Source of the DNA: Geovibrio ferrireducens
GTDB taxonomy: Bacteria > Chrysiogenota > Deferribacteres > Deferribacterales > Geovibrionaceae
NCBI RefSeq assembly: GCF_026226615.1
Contig: NZ_JAJAPB010000007.1
Coordinates: 62,001-126,000, forward strand
DNA length: 64,000 nt
Direction of reading: 5' to 3'
Positions 1 through 8,546 of this stretch are shown piece by piece. A program made the position numbers and the translations under genes. The notes beneath the pieces were generated by a model, which saw only the letters and a program-made list of their open reading frames with translations, searched no databases and was not told the DNA's origin. Each line of letters starts with the position of its first letter. Positions within the stretch are counted from its first letter, which is position 1.

Positions 1-870
1 ATTATTATGATGAGTATAAATTTCACAATCACCGTGAGTATCTCTGCTCCAAAGAAAATAGCATACGCCTCCTTTGATTTCGACACCAGGAAAACAATCT
101 GACGCATTAACGAAATCATTCAATACTCTTATACGATCATCATGTAACATTTGTGCACGAAAAGAATCTAAACCACGTCCACCAGTAAACCAACGTGAAG
201 GCATAATCATGACCAAATGCTTAGGGGATAACTTTTGAGCCTGCTCGACAAACTTATGATAGATGGGGATAGCACTTGCTTGCGCTCCTCCATCACTCAA
301 CTGATATGGCGGGTTCCCGATAATAACATCAAACTTCATATTGAATATCTCCTCAGGATTTCTTATATGTATAAATTCATAAGCATGTGTTTCCAGCTCC
401 TTGCCACGATCATATTCACTTTGAGATGCTCCGCAAAACTTACATTTTCCGTTTTCCCAAGTATGCTCAATACGCTTGAAACGCACGTTCCCCTGTTCAT
501 CACTGAATTTTGAAACAGAATATTTTTTATTAGGATATTTTGAGCAGTATAGACTGCGGCGAGAGAGCAATGATGTGAGTTCCGTAATTGAGATACCATA
601 GAGCTGGTTGTGGTATATATGATCGAGTCTTTTTTGCAGATCAGGGAAATCCTTTTCTAAGCCATCTATCAACCTTTTCGCTATCTCTCTGAGAAACACA
701 CCTGATTTGCAAGCAGGATCAAGAAATCTTGCATTTTTATCCTGCCATATGCTTTCAGGCAGCATATCAAGCATCTTATTAACAAGCTCAGGCGGAGTGA
801 AAACCTCATCGTTCGATAAATTCGCTAAGCAGTTTAATACATCAGGATTATAACCGACTTCATTCATCAT
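1..870 (-). CDS. N-6 adenine DNA methyltransferase (Eco57I/type II-like), C-terminus beyond the window
   Basis: The frame is open from an ATG at 870 to the window edge, giving 290 codons. About residues 25-50 hold a methyltransferase motif I region ([14 protein letters not shown] binding). Around residue 181 the catalytic motif IV reads GNPPYQLSD, the NPPY form that flips and methylates adenine. Between them is a Cys-pair segment (CKFCGASQ) that could bind zinc. The start overlaps the last codons of the upstream gene (860-1519), so the two are translationally coupled. It is probably the catalytic methylase, or methylase-restriction fusion, of a restriction-modification system. Any nuclease or target-recognition part lies outside the window. 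Confidence 0.85.
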   Translation of the reverse strand, partial: MMNEVGYNPDVLNCLANLSNDEVFTPPELVNKMLDMLPESIWQDKNARFLDPACKSGVFLREIAKRLIDGLEKDFPDLQKRLDHIYHNQLYGISITELTSLLSRRSLYCSKYPNKKYSVSKFSDEQGNVRFKRIEHTWENGKCKFCGASQSEYDRGKELETHAYEFIHIRNPEEIFNMKFDVIIGNPPYQLSDGGAQASAIPIYHKFVEQAQKLSPKHLVMIMPSRWFTGGRGLDSFRAQMLHDDRIRVLNDFVNASDCFPGVEIKGGVCYFLWSRDTHGDCEIYTHHNN

Positions 871-1519
871 ACTGCTGTACCTTTTTATAATCAGTCAACG
901 GGTACTCTTTTATCGGCTTGGGGATGTACGCCTTTATTTCCTCGTCATACTCCCACTCGTTCAAGAAAACAGATATCTGTGTCTCATGCCCCTCAAGCAT
1001 CTGATCCAAATAAAAATCACGGCGTTGCATAAGAGAACCAGAGACAAGAGACCATTCAGAAAAGGTTATAGGTGAATCTTCTAATGTTTTCAATGTAAGA
1101 GCATCACCGCAGATGATATTATGCTTCAAGATATATTTAACAGCCTCTCTGCATTCATCACTTGCAGTTCCTTTGCAAACAGCAGAGTATTCAACATCAA
1201 AGATACTAAATAATCTCTCACGGCATTCTTCTATATTATCAGGCAGAAGATCGATACCGTATAAGCTTGTTACGGCAACAACAGCAAATTTCTCATAATC
1301 TGACGCATTCTTGCCATAACGCTGCCTGACGACAGCCAGCTTTCGCCTCAGAATCTCAGCCAAAAAATTCCCATTACCGCAGGCAGGCTCTAAAAAACGG
1401 CTGTCAATACGCTCCGTTTCCTGCTTCACCAAATCAAGCATGGCATTTACCTCACGTTCCGAAGTAAACACCTCCCCATGATCCGCCACCCGCTGCTTGG
1501 ACTTAACCTGTTTTGTCAT
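860..1519 (-). CDS. Small SAM-dependent DNA methyltransferase-like protein (motif I only)
   Basis: This 219-residue protein carries the N-terminal signature of N-6 DNA methylases: [13 protein letters not shown] followed by motif [12 protein letters not shown] near residues 42-52, then [17 protein letters not shown]. No NPPY catalytic motif follows, and the protein ends about where that domain would start. The next gene overlaps it by 11 nt and has its own motif I plus NPPY. The family is often annotated as 'restriction endonuclease subunit M'. By inference it is a non-catalytic partner or a diverged duplicate of the first half of its neighbour. Confidence 0.75.
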   Translation of the reverse strand: MTKQVKSKQRVADHGEVFTSEREVNAMLDLVKQETERIDSRFLEPACGNGNFLAEILRRKLAVVRQRYGKNASDYEKFAVVAVTSLYGIDLLPDNIEECRERLFSIFDVEYSAVCKGTASDECREAVKYILKHNIICGDALTLKTLEDSPITFSEWSLVSGSLMQRRDFYLDQMLEGHETQISVFLNEWEYDEEIKAYIPKPIKEYPLTDYKKVQQYDE

Positions 1520-1649
1520 GAATAATGCACCAAATAAGTAAAATATTTACAAATAAGATAACAGTATTGTGTTTTCTTGTCTAACGGTTTCAAAACGTTC
1601 ATTTTTTATTACGAAAAAGAATATTTAGTAGTCGTTAACGTGCAACCAC

Positions 1650-4600
1650 TCATTCATAGTAATATTTTTCTTTTCTTTTATTAAATGCTGGCATCGTGCC
1701 TTCTAGTACTTGAACAATCTTTTCATTAATTTCTTTATTTTCAATACTTCCTGAGATGACAGCAAATTTATTATTATTTTCTTTTTCAATGTTCACATAA
1801 ATAACTTGCTCTGAATCAGCAACTACAGCAAGATTAGGATTGTGTGTAACCATTATAATTTGCCGTTTCTTCTTTGCTTTTTTTATAAAAGGTACTAATA
1901 CTTTTGCTACACTTTGATTATCAAGATTATCTTCTGGTTGGTCTATCATGAGAGGAATATCACTCTTATCAAGGAGTAAATAAAATACCAATAATAATGC
2001 GCCACGCTCACCAGGAGAAAGTTGCTGAAGCTGCTTGCCACCTTGTTTCAACTGGTAATTATAATCTAAAAAATCTAAGCTAAATAAGTATTTATACAAT
2101 CCTGCCCTATCGTTTACTTGATCTCCGATAAAATGTTCTACATCCTTCTTCAAATCCACGTTAAAAGCTTTTATTATATTTTCAAGAAAAAGAATAATTG
2201 AATTTTCATTGTTAAAATCAATCTCGTCGCAAAGTGTATTAAGATTTTCTATTGATCCTTCAACAGTATAAAATGTACCGGCACGTTTTTGATTAATAAA
2301 GCTAAAAAATTTACTTTGAAAAGTATTTTGGGGAACGAAAGAAGCATCAATATTAATACCATAGCTTTGCAACACATCTCGGTTTTCTTCAATAACGGTA
2401 TCCACTTTTTCTTTTATCTTCTTATATAGTTTTATAATTTCGTTTTTATTCTTAAAAATTTCTCTTGTTTTTAATATCCTCTTCTTAAACTCCTCCTTTA
2501 ATTCATTTGCAAGTTTTTCATCAAGATATGAAATTGTGTCTTTTAAATACATAATTGTATCAGGTGTCTCATTGTCGCCCATAATGAGTTTTCTATTGTC
2601 TTCCCACTCTTTTTTCTGAATTAAGTAATTTTGGTATTGTATTTGTTCTGAATTTAACGCTGCTCTTATATTTTGGAGTTCATTCTTTTGAATGATTATT
2701 TGATTCGCAATGGAGCTATCTCCTTCATTAACGGAAAGCTGTTTATCAATATTGGAAATCAGCAATTTTTTCACAGTCATTATTGTGTCCAGTTTGCTAT
2801 AATCAATATTCAGTGACACTATCTCTGAAATATTTAAATCAAATGATTCAAGAATATCCTTTTTATTTTCAAGTAACTTATCAAGCTCTTGAACTTTAAT
2901 TTCAACTTCTTTCTTAAAATTACCAAGCTGCTGAATATCAACCAAATGGTTATTTTTTTCTAAACGGATATTGGAAAGATTTTGTTCAAGCAGTTCAATA
3001 CTATGAGCTAAATCATCAATTTCTCTGAGCTTTGCACCATTGACTATTTTTTTTGCTGGGTCACTATTTGGATCGATAACTGCTACAGGAGGAATTAAAG
3101 CATCATAATCTTTTTGCTTTAATTCAAGCCTTTTCTCTATTCCAGCTCTGTATTCTTTTGTTTGCATGTTCTCTAATGAAATAACTCTGTCATTAATCTT
3201 TTTCAGCTCACCCACTAACATATCTATTTCAAGTTCAATAGTTTTTTTATGTGAATCAATATAATCTTGAAAAGTTTCAAGTTTCATTTTTTCAGAATCA
3301 TCAAAATGCGCAAACACCACTTTTTCAATTTCCTTCTGAAATGCCTCAACACTTTTTATTTCATTAGTTAAATTCTCAAACTTTTTTTGAGGAATGTATT
3401 TAACTATTTCAACTTCAGTATTTGAATTAGTCTCTTGCAAATTTTTTGTAAGTCTGTCCTCGCTTTCCCATAGTAAAGTTGCTCTAAAATTTTCAGCTAA
3501 CTTTTCTTTTTTAAATCGCTCTTTATGTAAAAACGAGAACGAATCATGATCTTTGTAATTCCCACATAATGCGATTATATCTGCCAATGCGCTTTTACCA
3601 CTGCCTTTATTTCCAATTATAGACACAAGCTCGCTATTTATAGGAATATCTATGTTTTTAAACCACTGTCCTTGCTTATCTGAATATGTTTCGACAGAAT
3701 TAATTTTAATATTTTTAATGTATTTTGTACGTTTGTGATTTATTCTTAAAAACAACTCTGGAATCTCACCAATAAAGACTCTGTCATTAAATTCGTTAAG
3801 AGCCTGTCTAAGTCCATCAAATGTGGGATCTGCCTTAATCCATGTAAAACAATTGCCAATCCTATCTTTATCACTGGAATAAGAAAAATGATGTGCATCA
3901 CTGCAATCAAGCAAGTCGGACTTAACACCATTCTCAATCAGTTTTGCTTTTGCATTTTTAAATATTTCAATAGAATCAGAAGATGTAAAAATTAAATCTG
4001 CACTATTAATAATAGTTTTTTTGGTTGAAATAGAAGAATCCGTCCATTTTAACGAATCCCACTCTGTTTTACCTATTGCAATCAAATACTTATTATTAAA
4101 GCAGTCTTTTTTTAGCGAATCGAAAATCCTTTTTTCATCAAGACTGAGATTATTAAAACCTTCTACAATGTCAGTCTTATACTTTTGTAATTCTCCTGCG
4201 GGAACAGTAGATTTTATTTCTTTGCCCAGTTCAGCAACACTTTCCCTTGTTATTGCTCTTGTCCAACTCCTGCCTGAATCCAACTTATAACTTTGCTCAA
4301 GTGTATTAAGAAAATGACTTTTTATAGTTTCTAAACTTAGCTCATCTGAAAAAATAACATGCAAATTAATTCGCTTAAGGTTTTCAAATTGTACACCTGC
4401 AAATTTTTCAATTCTAAACTCTAAAACAGGAAGTAACTTTCTTCCTTTTAATCTATTATTATTTTTTTGTTCGTTTGTTAATCTTTCATACCCATCAAGA
4501 AATAGATAATCATTAATGCCTAAAACAGCGAATTCAGAAGGAAGTTTCTCCAAATCACTAATAAATTTCTCCCAAACGTCATCAGTGTCACCACCATAAT

Positions 4601-4676
4601 GGTGGCATATTGATTTAGGCGTATGAATATGTAAATCCCACTTACGCCATTCTGAACCTCTGCTAAAATTGTTCAT
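1650..4676 (-). CDS. PHP-domain/SMC-like ATPase (TrlF-like family), probable defence protein
   Basis: A protein of about 1008 residues. The N-terminus has a PHP-type metal-binding motif (KWDLHIHTPKS) and later DCSDAHHF, as in PHP phosphoesterase or nuclease domains. Around residue 360 comes a Walker A (GNKGSGKSAL). A long Glu/Lys-rich coiled coil fills about residues 430-760. Near the C-terminus are an ABC/SMC signature (LSPGERGALLLV) and Walker B (LMIDQPEDNLDN), then MVTHNPNL. This is the architecture of the TrlF-like PHP-ATPase family. I chose the ATG at 4676 because GAGGGA lies just upstream; an in-frame ATG at 4694 has no ribosome site. By inference it is a nuclease-type defence ATPase; no activity is proven from sequence. 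Confidence 0.7.
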   Translation of the reverse strand: MNNFSRGSEWRKWDLHIHTPKSICHHYGGDTDDVWEKFISDLEKLPSEFAVLGINDYLFLDGYERLTNEQKNNNRLKGRKLLPVLEFRIEKFAGVQFENLKRINLHVIFSDELSLETIKSHFLNTLEQSYKLDSGRSWTRAITRESVAELGKEIKSTVPAGELQKYKTDIVEGFNNLSLDEKRIFDSLKKDCFNNKYLIAIGKTEWDSLKWTDSSISTKKTIINSADLIFTSSDSIEIFKNAKAKLIENGVKSDLLDCSDAHHFSYSSDKDRIGNCFTWIKADPTFDGLRQALNEFNDRVFIGEIPELFLRINHKRTKYIKNIKINSVETYSDKQGQWFKNIDIPINSELVSIIGNKGSGKSALADIIALCGNYKDHDSFSFLHKERFKKEKLAENFRATLLWESEDRLTKNLQETNSNTEVEIVKYIPQKKFENLTNEIKSVEAFQKEIEKVVFAHFDDSEKMKLETFQDYIDSHKKTIELEIDMLVGELKKINDRVISLENMQTKEYRAGIEKRLELKQKDYDALIPPVAVIDPNSDPAKKIVNGAKLREIDDLAHSIELLEQNLSNIRLEKNNHLVDIQQLGNFKKEVEIKVQELDKLLENKKDILESFDLNISEIVSLNIDYSKLDTIMTVKKLLISNIDKQLSVNEGDSSIANQIIIQKNELQNIRAALNSEQIQYQNYLIQKKEWEDNRKLIMGDNETPDTIMYLKDTISYLDEKLANELKEEFKKRILKTREIFKNKNEIIKLYKKIKEKVDTVIEENRDVLQSYGINIDASFVPQNTFQSKFFSFINQKRAGTFYTVEGSIENLNTLCDEIDFNNENSIILFLENIIKAFNVDLKKDVEHFIGDQVNDRAGLYKYLFSLDFLDYNYQLKQGGKQLQQLSPGERGALLLVFYLLLDKSDIPLMIDQPEDNLDNQSVAKVLVPFIKKAKKKRQIIMVTHNPNLAVVADSEQVIYVNIEKENNNKFAVISGSIENKEINEKIVQVLEGTMPAFNKRKEKYYYE

Positions 4677-4936
4677 AAGTCCCTCGGAAAACATTTAATC
4701 AATTTTCTATAAAAAACCCACAATTGATAAAAAACAACATATTCACACTTCTTATATTTTTAGCATATTGCCACATATGCTTCAATAATCATTTAAATGT
4801 GATATATTGCAACATGGCTACTTTCAGAAATGTTTAGCAAAAATCTATAAATTCTATCTTCGACCAATATTTCTGATTTCACTGTCAGCTGTCAATCTCA
4901 TCGGGGATCCTAAATATGAGTTAACTCTATAATTGT

Positions 4937-6010
4937 TTATACCTTCGCCACGGCTTCCCGAAGGTGCGGCTGATTCAGGTGGGCATATCGCCTTGTAACA
5001 CTCAAATCACTGTGACCGAGAAGTTCTGACACAGTATAGAGGTCAACACTGTTTAAGACAAGCCTGCTTGCGAAGGTGTGCCTTAAATCATGGAAAGTGA
5101 AATTTTCAATTCCAGATTTTTCAAGTGTAGAACTGTACGCTTCCTTGATGCTTTTCATTTCAAATAAATCCTCATCATCCTGAAGATTATATTTATTAAA
5201 AAATTCAATAAAGCAATCATACAGAGTGTCGTTTATTGGGATATGCCTCTGCTTGCTGTTTTTGGTGTTTGTCTGATTCACAAAAATGTATCTTTCGGTG
5301 AGATGAATATCTGAAGCCTTCAGAGACAGTATCTCAGAAAGCCTCATTCCTGTCCGCAGGGCAATCTGGATAATGTAATAGAGCTTTTTATTACGGTTCT
5401 CTTTTGATGCTTCCAAAAGCTTCTCAATCTGCTCTTCAGTGAGGCACTTCACCCTGATGTTATCGACAAACATCTGCCTCAGATGTTTTGCCGGATTCAC
5501 CGCAATGATATTAAGCTCCACAGCATAATTCAACATCCGCTTAACCGTTGCAATATACCTGTTAATAGTGCTTTTAGAGATTTTCCTTTCAGCAAACAGG
5601 TATTTGAAAAACTGGTCTATGTCAAACTCACTGAGATTTTTAATCGGTATGCTGCCGAGATATTCCCTGACGATCTTGAAACGCCGCTTTTCCTTCTCAA
5701 AAGACTTATTTTTCATCATGTAATGAGGGGAAAAATGATTATCTATAAACTCTGCAAAAGACATATTTTTGAGCTGTCTGTTGACTATGCCGATCTTTTT
5801 ATCAATCACATCTACACGTTTTTTAAGCTCAAGCTCTTTAGCGAGCTTGTAACTATGACCCGCCGCTTCCCAAACATGTTTACCATTAAGCACATAGACA
5901 ATATAATAGAGCTTATTTTTATCTTCTCTCAGATCATTGCCGCATTTGCATACAGAGTTTTTCACGGAGACTTTTTTATGACATGCGGAGCATTTAACCA
6001 TGAGAGCCAT
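4937..6010 (-). CDS. Tyrosine recombinase (island integrase) with N-terminal zinc ribbon
   Basis: A 357-residue site-specific recombinase. Residues about 7-26 carry four Cys in CxxC/CxC pairs, a short zinc-ribbon-like element. A SAM-like core-binding domain (about 75-165) is followed by the catalytic domain with the Arg box (ALRTGMRLSEIL), HDLRHTFASRL, LGHSDLSVTRRYAHL and the nucleophilic Tyr. All key residues are present, so it should be active. Its 5' end lies about 175 bp from the tRNA-Leu 3' fragment. It probably excises and integrates the left island at tRNA-Leu(CAA). Confidence 0.93.
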   Translation of the reverse strand: MALMVKCSACHKKVSVKNSVCKCGNDLREDKNKLYYIVYVLNGKHVWEAAGHSYKLAKELELKKRVDVIDKKIGIVNRQLKNMSFAEFIDNHFSPHYMMKNKSFEKEKRRFKIVREYLGSIPIKNLSEFDIDQFFKYLFAERKISKSTINRYIATVKRMLNYAVELNIIAVNPAKHLRQMFVDNIRVKCLTEEQIEKLLEASKENRNKKLYYIIQIALRTGMRLSEILSLKASDIHLTERYIFVNQTNTKNSKQRHIPINDTLYDCFIEFFNKYNLQDDEDLFEMKSIKEAYSSTLEKSGIENFTFHDLRHTFASRLVLNSVDLYTVSELLGHSDLSVTRRYAHLNQPHLREAVAKV

Positions 6011-6184
6011 AGACTTAACACCTGTTTTTTTCTAACGTTTTTTCTAACATTACCCCCCAAAATACACCAAAAAAGGCGAAAAAATCAAGAAAAATATTTT
6101 TGTAAAAATCAGGATAAATATTTAATAATAAAAAATAAATCAAAATATTCAAAAAAGCATATAAATAGGCAAAAAACCGTTAAA

Positions 6185-6241
6185 ACGGACTCAAAATCCG
6201 CCGGTGGCAACACCGTGGGGGTTCGAGTCCCCCTTTCGGCA
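6185..6241 (+). other. attachment site: 3' fragment of tRNA-Leu(CAA)
   Basis: The stretch reads as the 3' two thirds of a leucine tRNA: anticodon stem-loop CGGA-CTCAAAA-TCCG (anticodon CAA at 6192-6194), a long variable arm (GGTGGCAACACC), T arm GGGGG-TTCGAGT-CCCCC and acceptor strand TTTCGGC with discriminator A. The sequence upstream has no D arm and no matching 5' acceptor strand, so this is not a complete tRNA gene. It is best read as the att duplicate left when the island entered the 3' end of a tRNA-Leu gene beyond the window. Confidence 0.8.
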
Positions 6242-6295
6242 CTCTTTATTATCTTCATACAAGCTTATAAGGCGAACCTCCCCATCGGTAACACA

Positions 6296-6374
6296 ACGTA
6301 TTAAATACGTGTGACGAAAACTCTTGCACATTGTTTTCTACAATGTTAGTGTCACGAAAAATTAATAACGTGAC
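6296..6374. promoter_or_regulatory. cluster of three palindromes upstream of the cobN-like remnant
   Basis: Three inverted repeats follow one another: ACGTATT-A-AATACGT (6296-6310), CATTGT-TTTCT-ACAATG (6329-6345) and GTCACG-N12-CGTGAC (6351-6374). They end six bases before the ATG at 6380. They are likely operators or leader hairpins of the metal/cofactor-uptake locus. I see no Fur box and no B12 box. Confidence 0.4.
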
Positions 6375-6379
6375 ATGGT

Positions 6380-6535
6380 ATGGAGTTTATTAACTGTAAC
6401 ACAGCGATATTCGACAGATCAGTTAAACTATTAGTATTAGTTATTGTTTTGTTTCTCACAGAGGGAAGGGTTCAGGCTGATTCAATGAAAATCGTTGTTC
6501 TCAACAGCGACGGTTTTGAAATGATATGCGGGTGA
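6380..6535 (+). pseudogene. N-terminal remnant of an exported CobN/HmuS-like chelatase
   Basis: From the ATG at 6380 the frame gives 51 residues: a hydrophobic stretch KLLVLVIVLFLTEG followed by VQADS, which looks like a signal peptide with cleavage site, then MKIVVLNSDGFEMICG and a stop. Exported CobN-like proteins in TonB-linked uptake loci begin this way (signal peptide, then a beta strand such as KIVVLNSD). The reading then runs into the out-of-frame C-terminus of a ChlI-like ATPase. By inference the large middle of the locus has been deleted. A genuine 51-residue secreted peptide is possible but less likely. Confidence 0.45.
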
Positions 6536-6714
6536 TGCGATCTCCGTTGAGCCTGATTTCTGGGGCGGATATTATAATGCTGAAAACAGCGAAAACCTTA
6601 GCCGCATGGAACGGCAGAAAAACAGTTTCGGATGAGGATATACTTGAGGCAGCAAAATTCGTGCTTCCGCACAGAATGAGGAGACAGCCTCTCCAACAGG
6701 TGGGTAAATCATGA
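6526..6714 (+). pseudogene. C-terminal remnant of a Mg-chelatase-type AAA+ ATPase (ChlI/BchI-like)
   Basis: A 62-codon frame contains ADIIMLKTAKTLAAWNGRKTVSDEDILEAAKFVLPHRMRRQPL, the C-terminal helical lid typical of ChlI/BchI-type ATPases. The Walker motifs and everything N-terminal to them are missing, and no ribosome site precedes it. It overlaps the exbB start by 4 nt, showing the original gene order: chelatase ATPase followed directly by exbB. With the preceding fragment it marks an internal deletion of a chelatase locus. Confidence 0.65.
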
Positions 6715-7145
6715 ATCATCTCACACAGCTTATAGATTACGGCATTATCGGGATTCTTGGGCTTATGAGCGTTGCTGCGGTTGCGGTGTCCATAGAGCGC
6801 TTCCGCTTCTTTGCGGGGATCAGGCCGGAGGACTACAAAACAGTGCAGGAATATGAGGCAGTACTCACCAGACGGCTGTACATAGTGGCAACCATCGGGA
6901 GCAATGCGCCTTATGTCGGGCTTCTCGGAACGGTTCTCGGCATAATGCAGACATTTTACGCCATGGGGCTCACAGGCTCTGCCGATGTGACAGCCATAAT
7001 GACAGGCCTTGCACTGGCGCTTAAGGCCACCGCAGCGGGTCTGTTAACGGCTATTCCCGCCATTGTGCTGTACAACATGCTCCACAGAAAGGTAAACGAA
7101 CTCATACTAATGAAGGAGGCGTCCCTTGCGGGAGAAAAGCTTTGA
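6711..7145 (+). CDS. exbB: ExbB/TolQ-family proton channel subunit
   Basis: A 144-residue MotA/TolQ/ExbB-family protein. It has an N-terminal membrane helix (about residues 10-28), a cytoplasmic loop, and the hallmark helices YVGLLGTVLGIMQTFYAMG and MTGLALALKATAAGLLTAIPAIVLYNML with the conserved Thr/Pro residues of the proton path. It is short compared with TolQ but normal for small ExbB. It should power TonB at the inner membrane with the ExbD encoded next, whose start overlaps its end by 20 nt. Confidence 0.88.
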   Translation: MNHLTQLIDYGIIGILGLMSVAAVAVSIERFRFFAGIRPEDYKTVQEYEAVLTRRLYIVATIGSNAPYVGLLGTVLGIMQTFYAMGLTGSADVTAIMTGLALALKATAAGLLTAIPAIVLYNMLHRKVNELILMKEASLAGEKL

Positions 7146-7503
7146 CTCCATAAATGTTGTTCCGTTTATAGACATCATGCTGGTTCTGCTCACCATAGTT
7201 CTTGCAACGGCCACCTTCATTAAAACAGGCGTTATCCCTGTGAAGCTGCCGGAAGTGAACCACGCTGAGCCTTTCAGGGAAACTCCCGCTGTTGATGTCA
7301 CAAAAGACGGCTTTTACCTGTTCGCAGGGCAGAGAGCCACAGCGGATGAGCTTAGAGATCTGCTTGCTGCAATTGACAAAAACACGGTAATAACCGTACG
7401 CGCGGATAAGGAATCACAGATCCAGCCCTTTGCCGTGCTTATGAGCATGCTGAAAGAGCAGGGTTTTGAAAAAATAAGCCTCCAGACGGAGCTTGAGAAC
7501 TGA
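7126..7503 (+). CDS. exbD: ExbD/TolR-family biopolymer transport protein
   Basis: 125 residues starting at a TTG. The N-terminus REKSFDSINVVPFIDIMLVLLTIVLATATF is the diagnostic ExbD/TolR segment: the N-VPFIDIMLVLL helix carries the essential proton-binding Asp. A periplasmic domain follows (TADELRDLLAAIDKNTVITVRADKE). It works with ExbB to couple proton flow to TonB. The overlaps with exbB and tonB indicate one transcript. Confidence 0.9.
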   Translation: MREKSFDSINVVPFIDIMLVLLTIVLATATFIKTGVIPVKLPEVNHAEPFRETPAVDVTKDGFYLFAGQRATADELRDLLAAIDKNTVITVRADKESQIQPFAVLMSMLKEQGFEKISLQTELEN

Positions 7504-7504
7504 G

Positions 7505-8224
7505 ATGCTTCGTTCTGTTCTGGAATCTGCTGTTCTGCACGGCGTTCTTATATCTGCGATACTGTTCCTTTCACAGAGTCAGCTTTTTAAAGCGGAAACC
7601 GAAAATAAGCAGACAGAAAATATAATTATATCCACCTCAATACTGAAAACAGCGAAGCCTGAACCGCCTGCCGCTCCCACTGTTCAGCCGGAGACTCCTA
7701 AGCCTCCGGTGAGCAGGCCTCAGCCTGTTAAGAGGGAAACATCAAAGACTGAGACAATAAAACTGAAAGCCGCCCTCGCCTCACCTGAAACAGCGCCCCA
7801 CGCCGCTGAACAGTCCGCACCGGCTCTTTCCGAGGAAACTACCGGAACGGCAGATGCATCCGCCGACCCTGCACCGTCAGGCGCATCAGCGGAGAACACA
7901 GGGAAATATGCCGCAAAACACTCACATTCAGCGGAGGAACTGGCTGAAACATACAAAACCGAGCATTTCAGATACATTCTGGCTTCCATCCGCTCCAACC
8001 TGAAATACCCCGTGATTGCCCGTAAAAACGGCTGGGAAGGCCGGGTTGATGTATCTTTTATCATCAAAAAGAGCGGCCATATCGAAAACCTGACAGTCAG
8101 CAGCTCATGCGGCTTCAAAGCACTGGATGAATCTGCTCTGGCTGCCGTCCGCGCTGCTGTGCCCTACCCTCCTCCGCCTGTTGAGGCTAATATCATAGTC
8201 CCCCTTGTTTTCGGGCTGAAATAG
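7505..8224 (+). CDS. tonB: TonB-family energy transducer
   Basis: About 240 residues: an N-terminal membrane anchor (ESAVLHGVLISAILFLSQSQLF), a Pro/Glu/Lys/Ala-rich periplasmic spacer (about residues 50-140), and a TonB C-terminal domain (YPVIARKNGWEGRVDVSFIIKKSGHIENLTVSSSCGFKALDESALAAV...YPPPP). I use the ATG at 7505; a TTG at 7493 overlapping exbD is an alternative. It transmits proton-motive energy to outer-membrane receptors. No intact receptor is nearby; the only one in the window is truncated (60.7 kb). Confidence 0.88.
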   Translation: MLRSVLESAVLHGVLISAILFLSQSQLFKAETENKQTENIIISTSILKTAKPEPPAAPTVQPETPKPPVSRPQPVKRETSKTETIKLKAALASPETAPHAAEQSAPALSEETTGTADASADPAPSGASAENTGKYAAKHSHSAEELAETYKTEHFRYILASIRSNLKYPVIARKNGWEGRVDVSFIIKKSGHIENLTVSSSCGFKALDESALAAVRAAVPYPPPPVEANIIVPLVFGLK

Positions 8225-8546
8225 CAAAACCTGAGCCCTGACTTCGCTCCGGTTGCCCGGAATCGGGACTGGCAGCTAAATATTTTTATTGTTGACTTAA
8301 TCACAAACCATAATCTTTCAAAACACTGTTATTGTAAGCAAATAAACATCACAGATTTATGCCATGAAATTAAAGCAGTTTTTGACAGAAAAAATGAATG
8401 GATCGTCATTATAAATTGTCGTAATAATCACTATAGCACAAATAAAACACGATACCATCCCAGCAGGAGCCTGAAACAAATAAACATGTTGAAATTACAG
8501 GGAAAAAAGCACTAAATTTGATAGTGAATAATAACCGGGGTGACTG
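8225..8546. other. intergenic region before nfnA
   Basis: No credible gene. A TTGACA lies at 8382-8387, but the nearest TATAAA is 22 bases further on, too far for a good sigma-70 promoter. The nfnA ribosome site GGGGTGA lies just before 8547. I see no riboswitch. Confidence 0.4.

Larger units (their letters stand above)
1..6241. mobile_element. Right end of a genomic island integrated at tRNA-Leu(CAA)
   Basis: The stretch from the window edge to the tRNA-Leu fragment carries a DNA methyltransferase pair, a PHP/SMC-like ATPase and a tyrosine integrase, all on the minus strand and visibly richer in A+T than the core genes from 6.7 kb on. The integrase lies just inside a 3'-terminal tRNA-Leu fragment, the usual layout of an integrase-driven island. 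The left end and the intact tRNA are outside the window, so its size is unknown. The cargo suggests a defence island. Confidence 0.7.

Noticed and set aside
6185-6241. Complete tRNA-Leu gene
   Set aside because: No D arm or 5' acceptor strand precedes the anticodon arm; only the 3' part is present.
5483-6304. A 273-codon plus-strand frame
   Set aside because: It lies antisense to the integrase and runs through the tRNA fragment; it shows no recognisable protein features.
6245-6380. Cobalamin riboswitch upstream of the chelatase remnant
   Set aside because: No B12-box-like sequence is present; only simple palindromes are seen.
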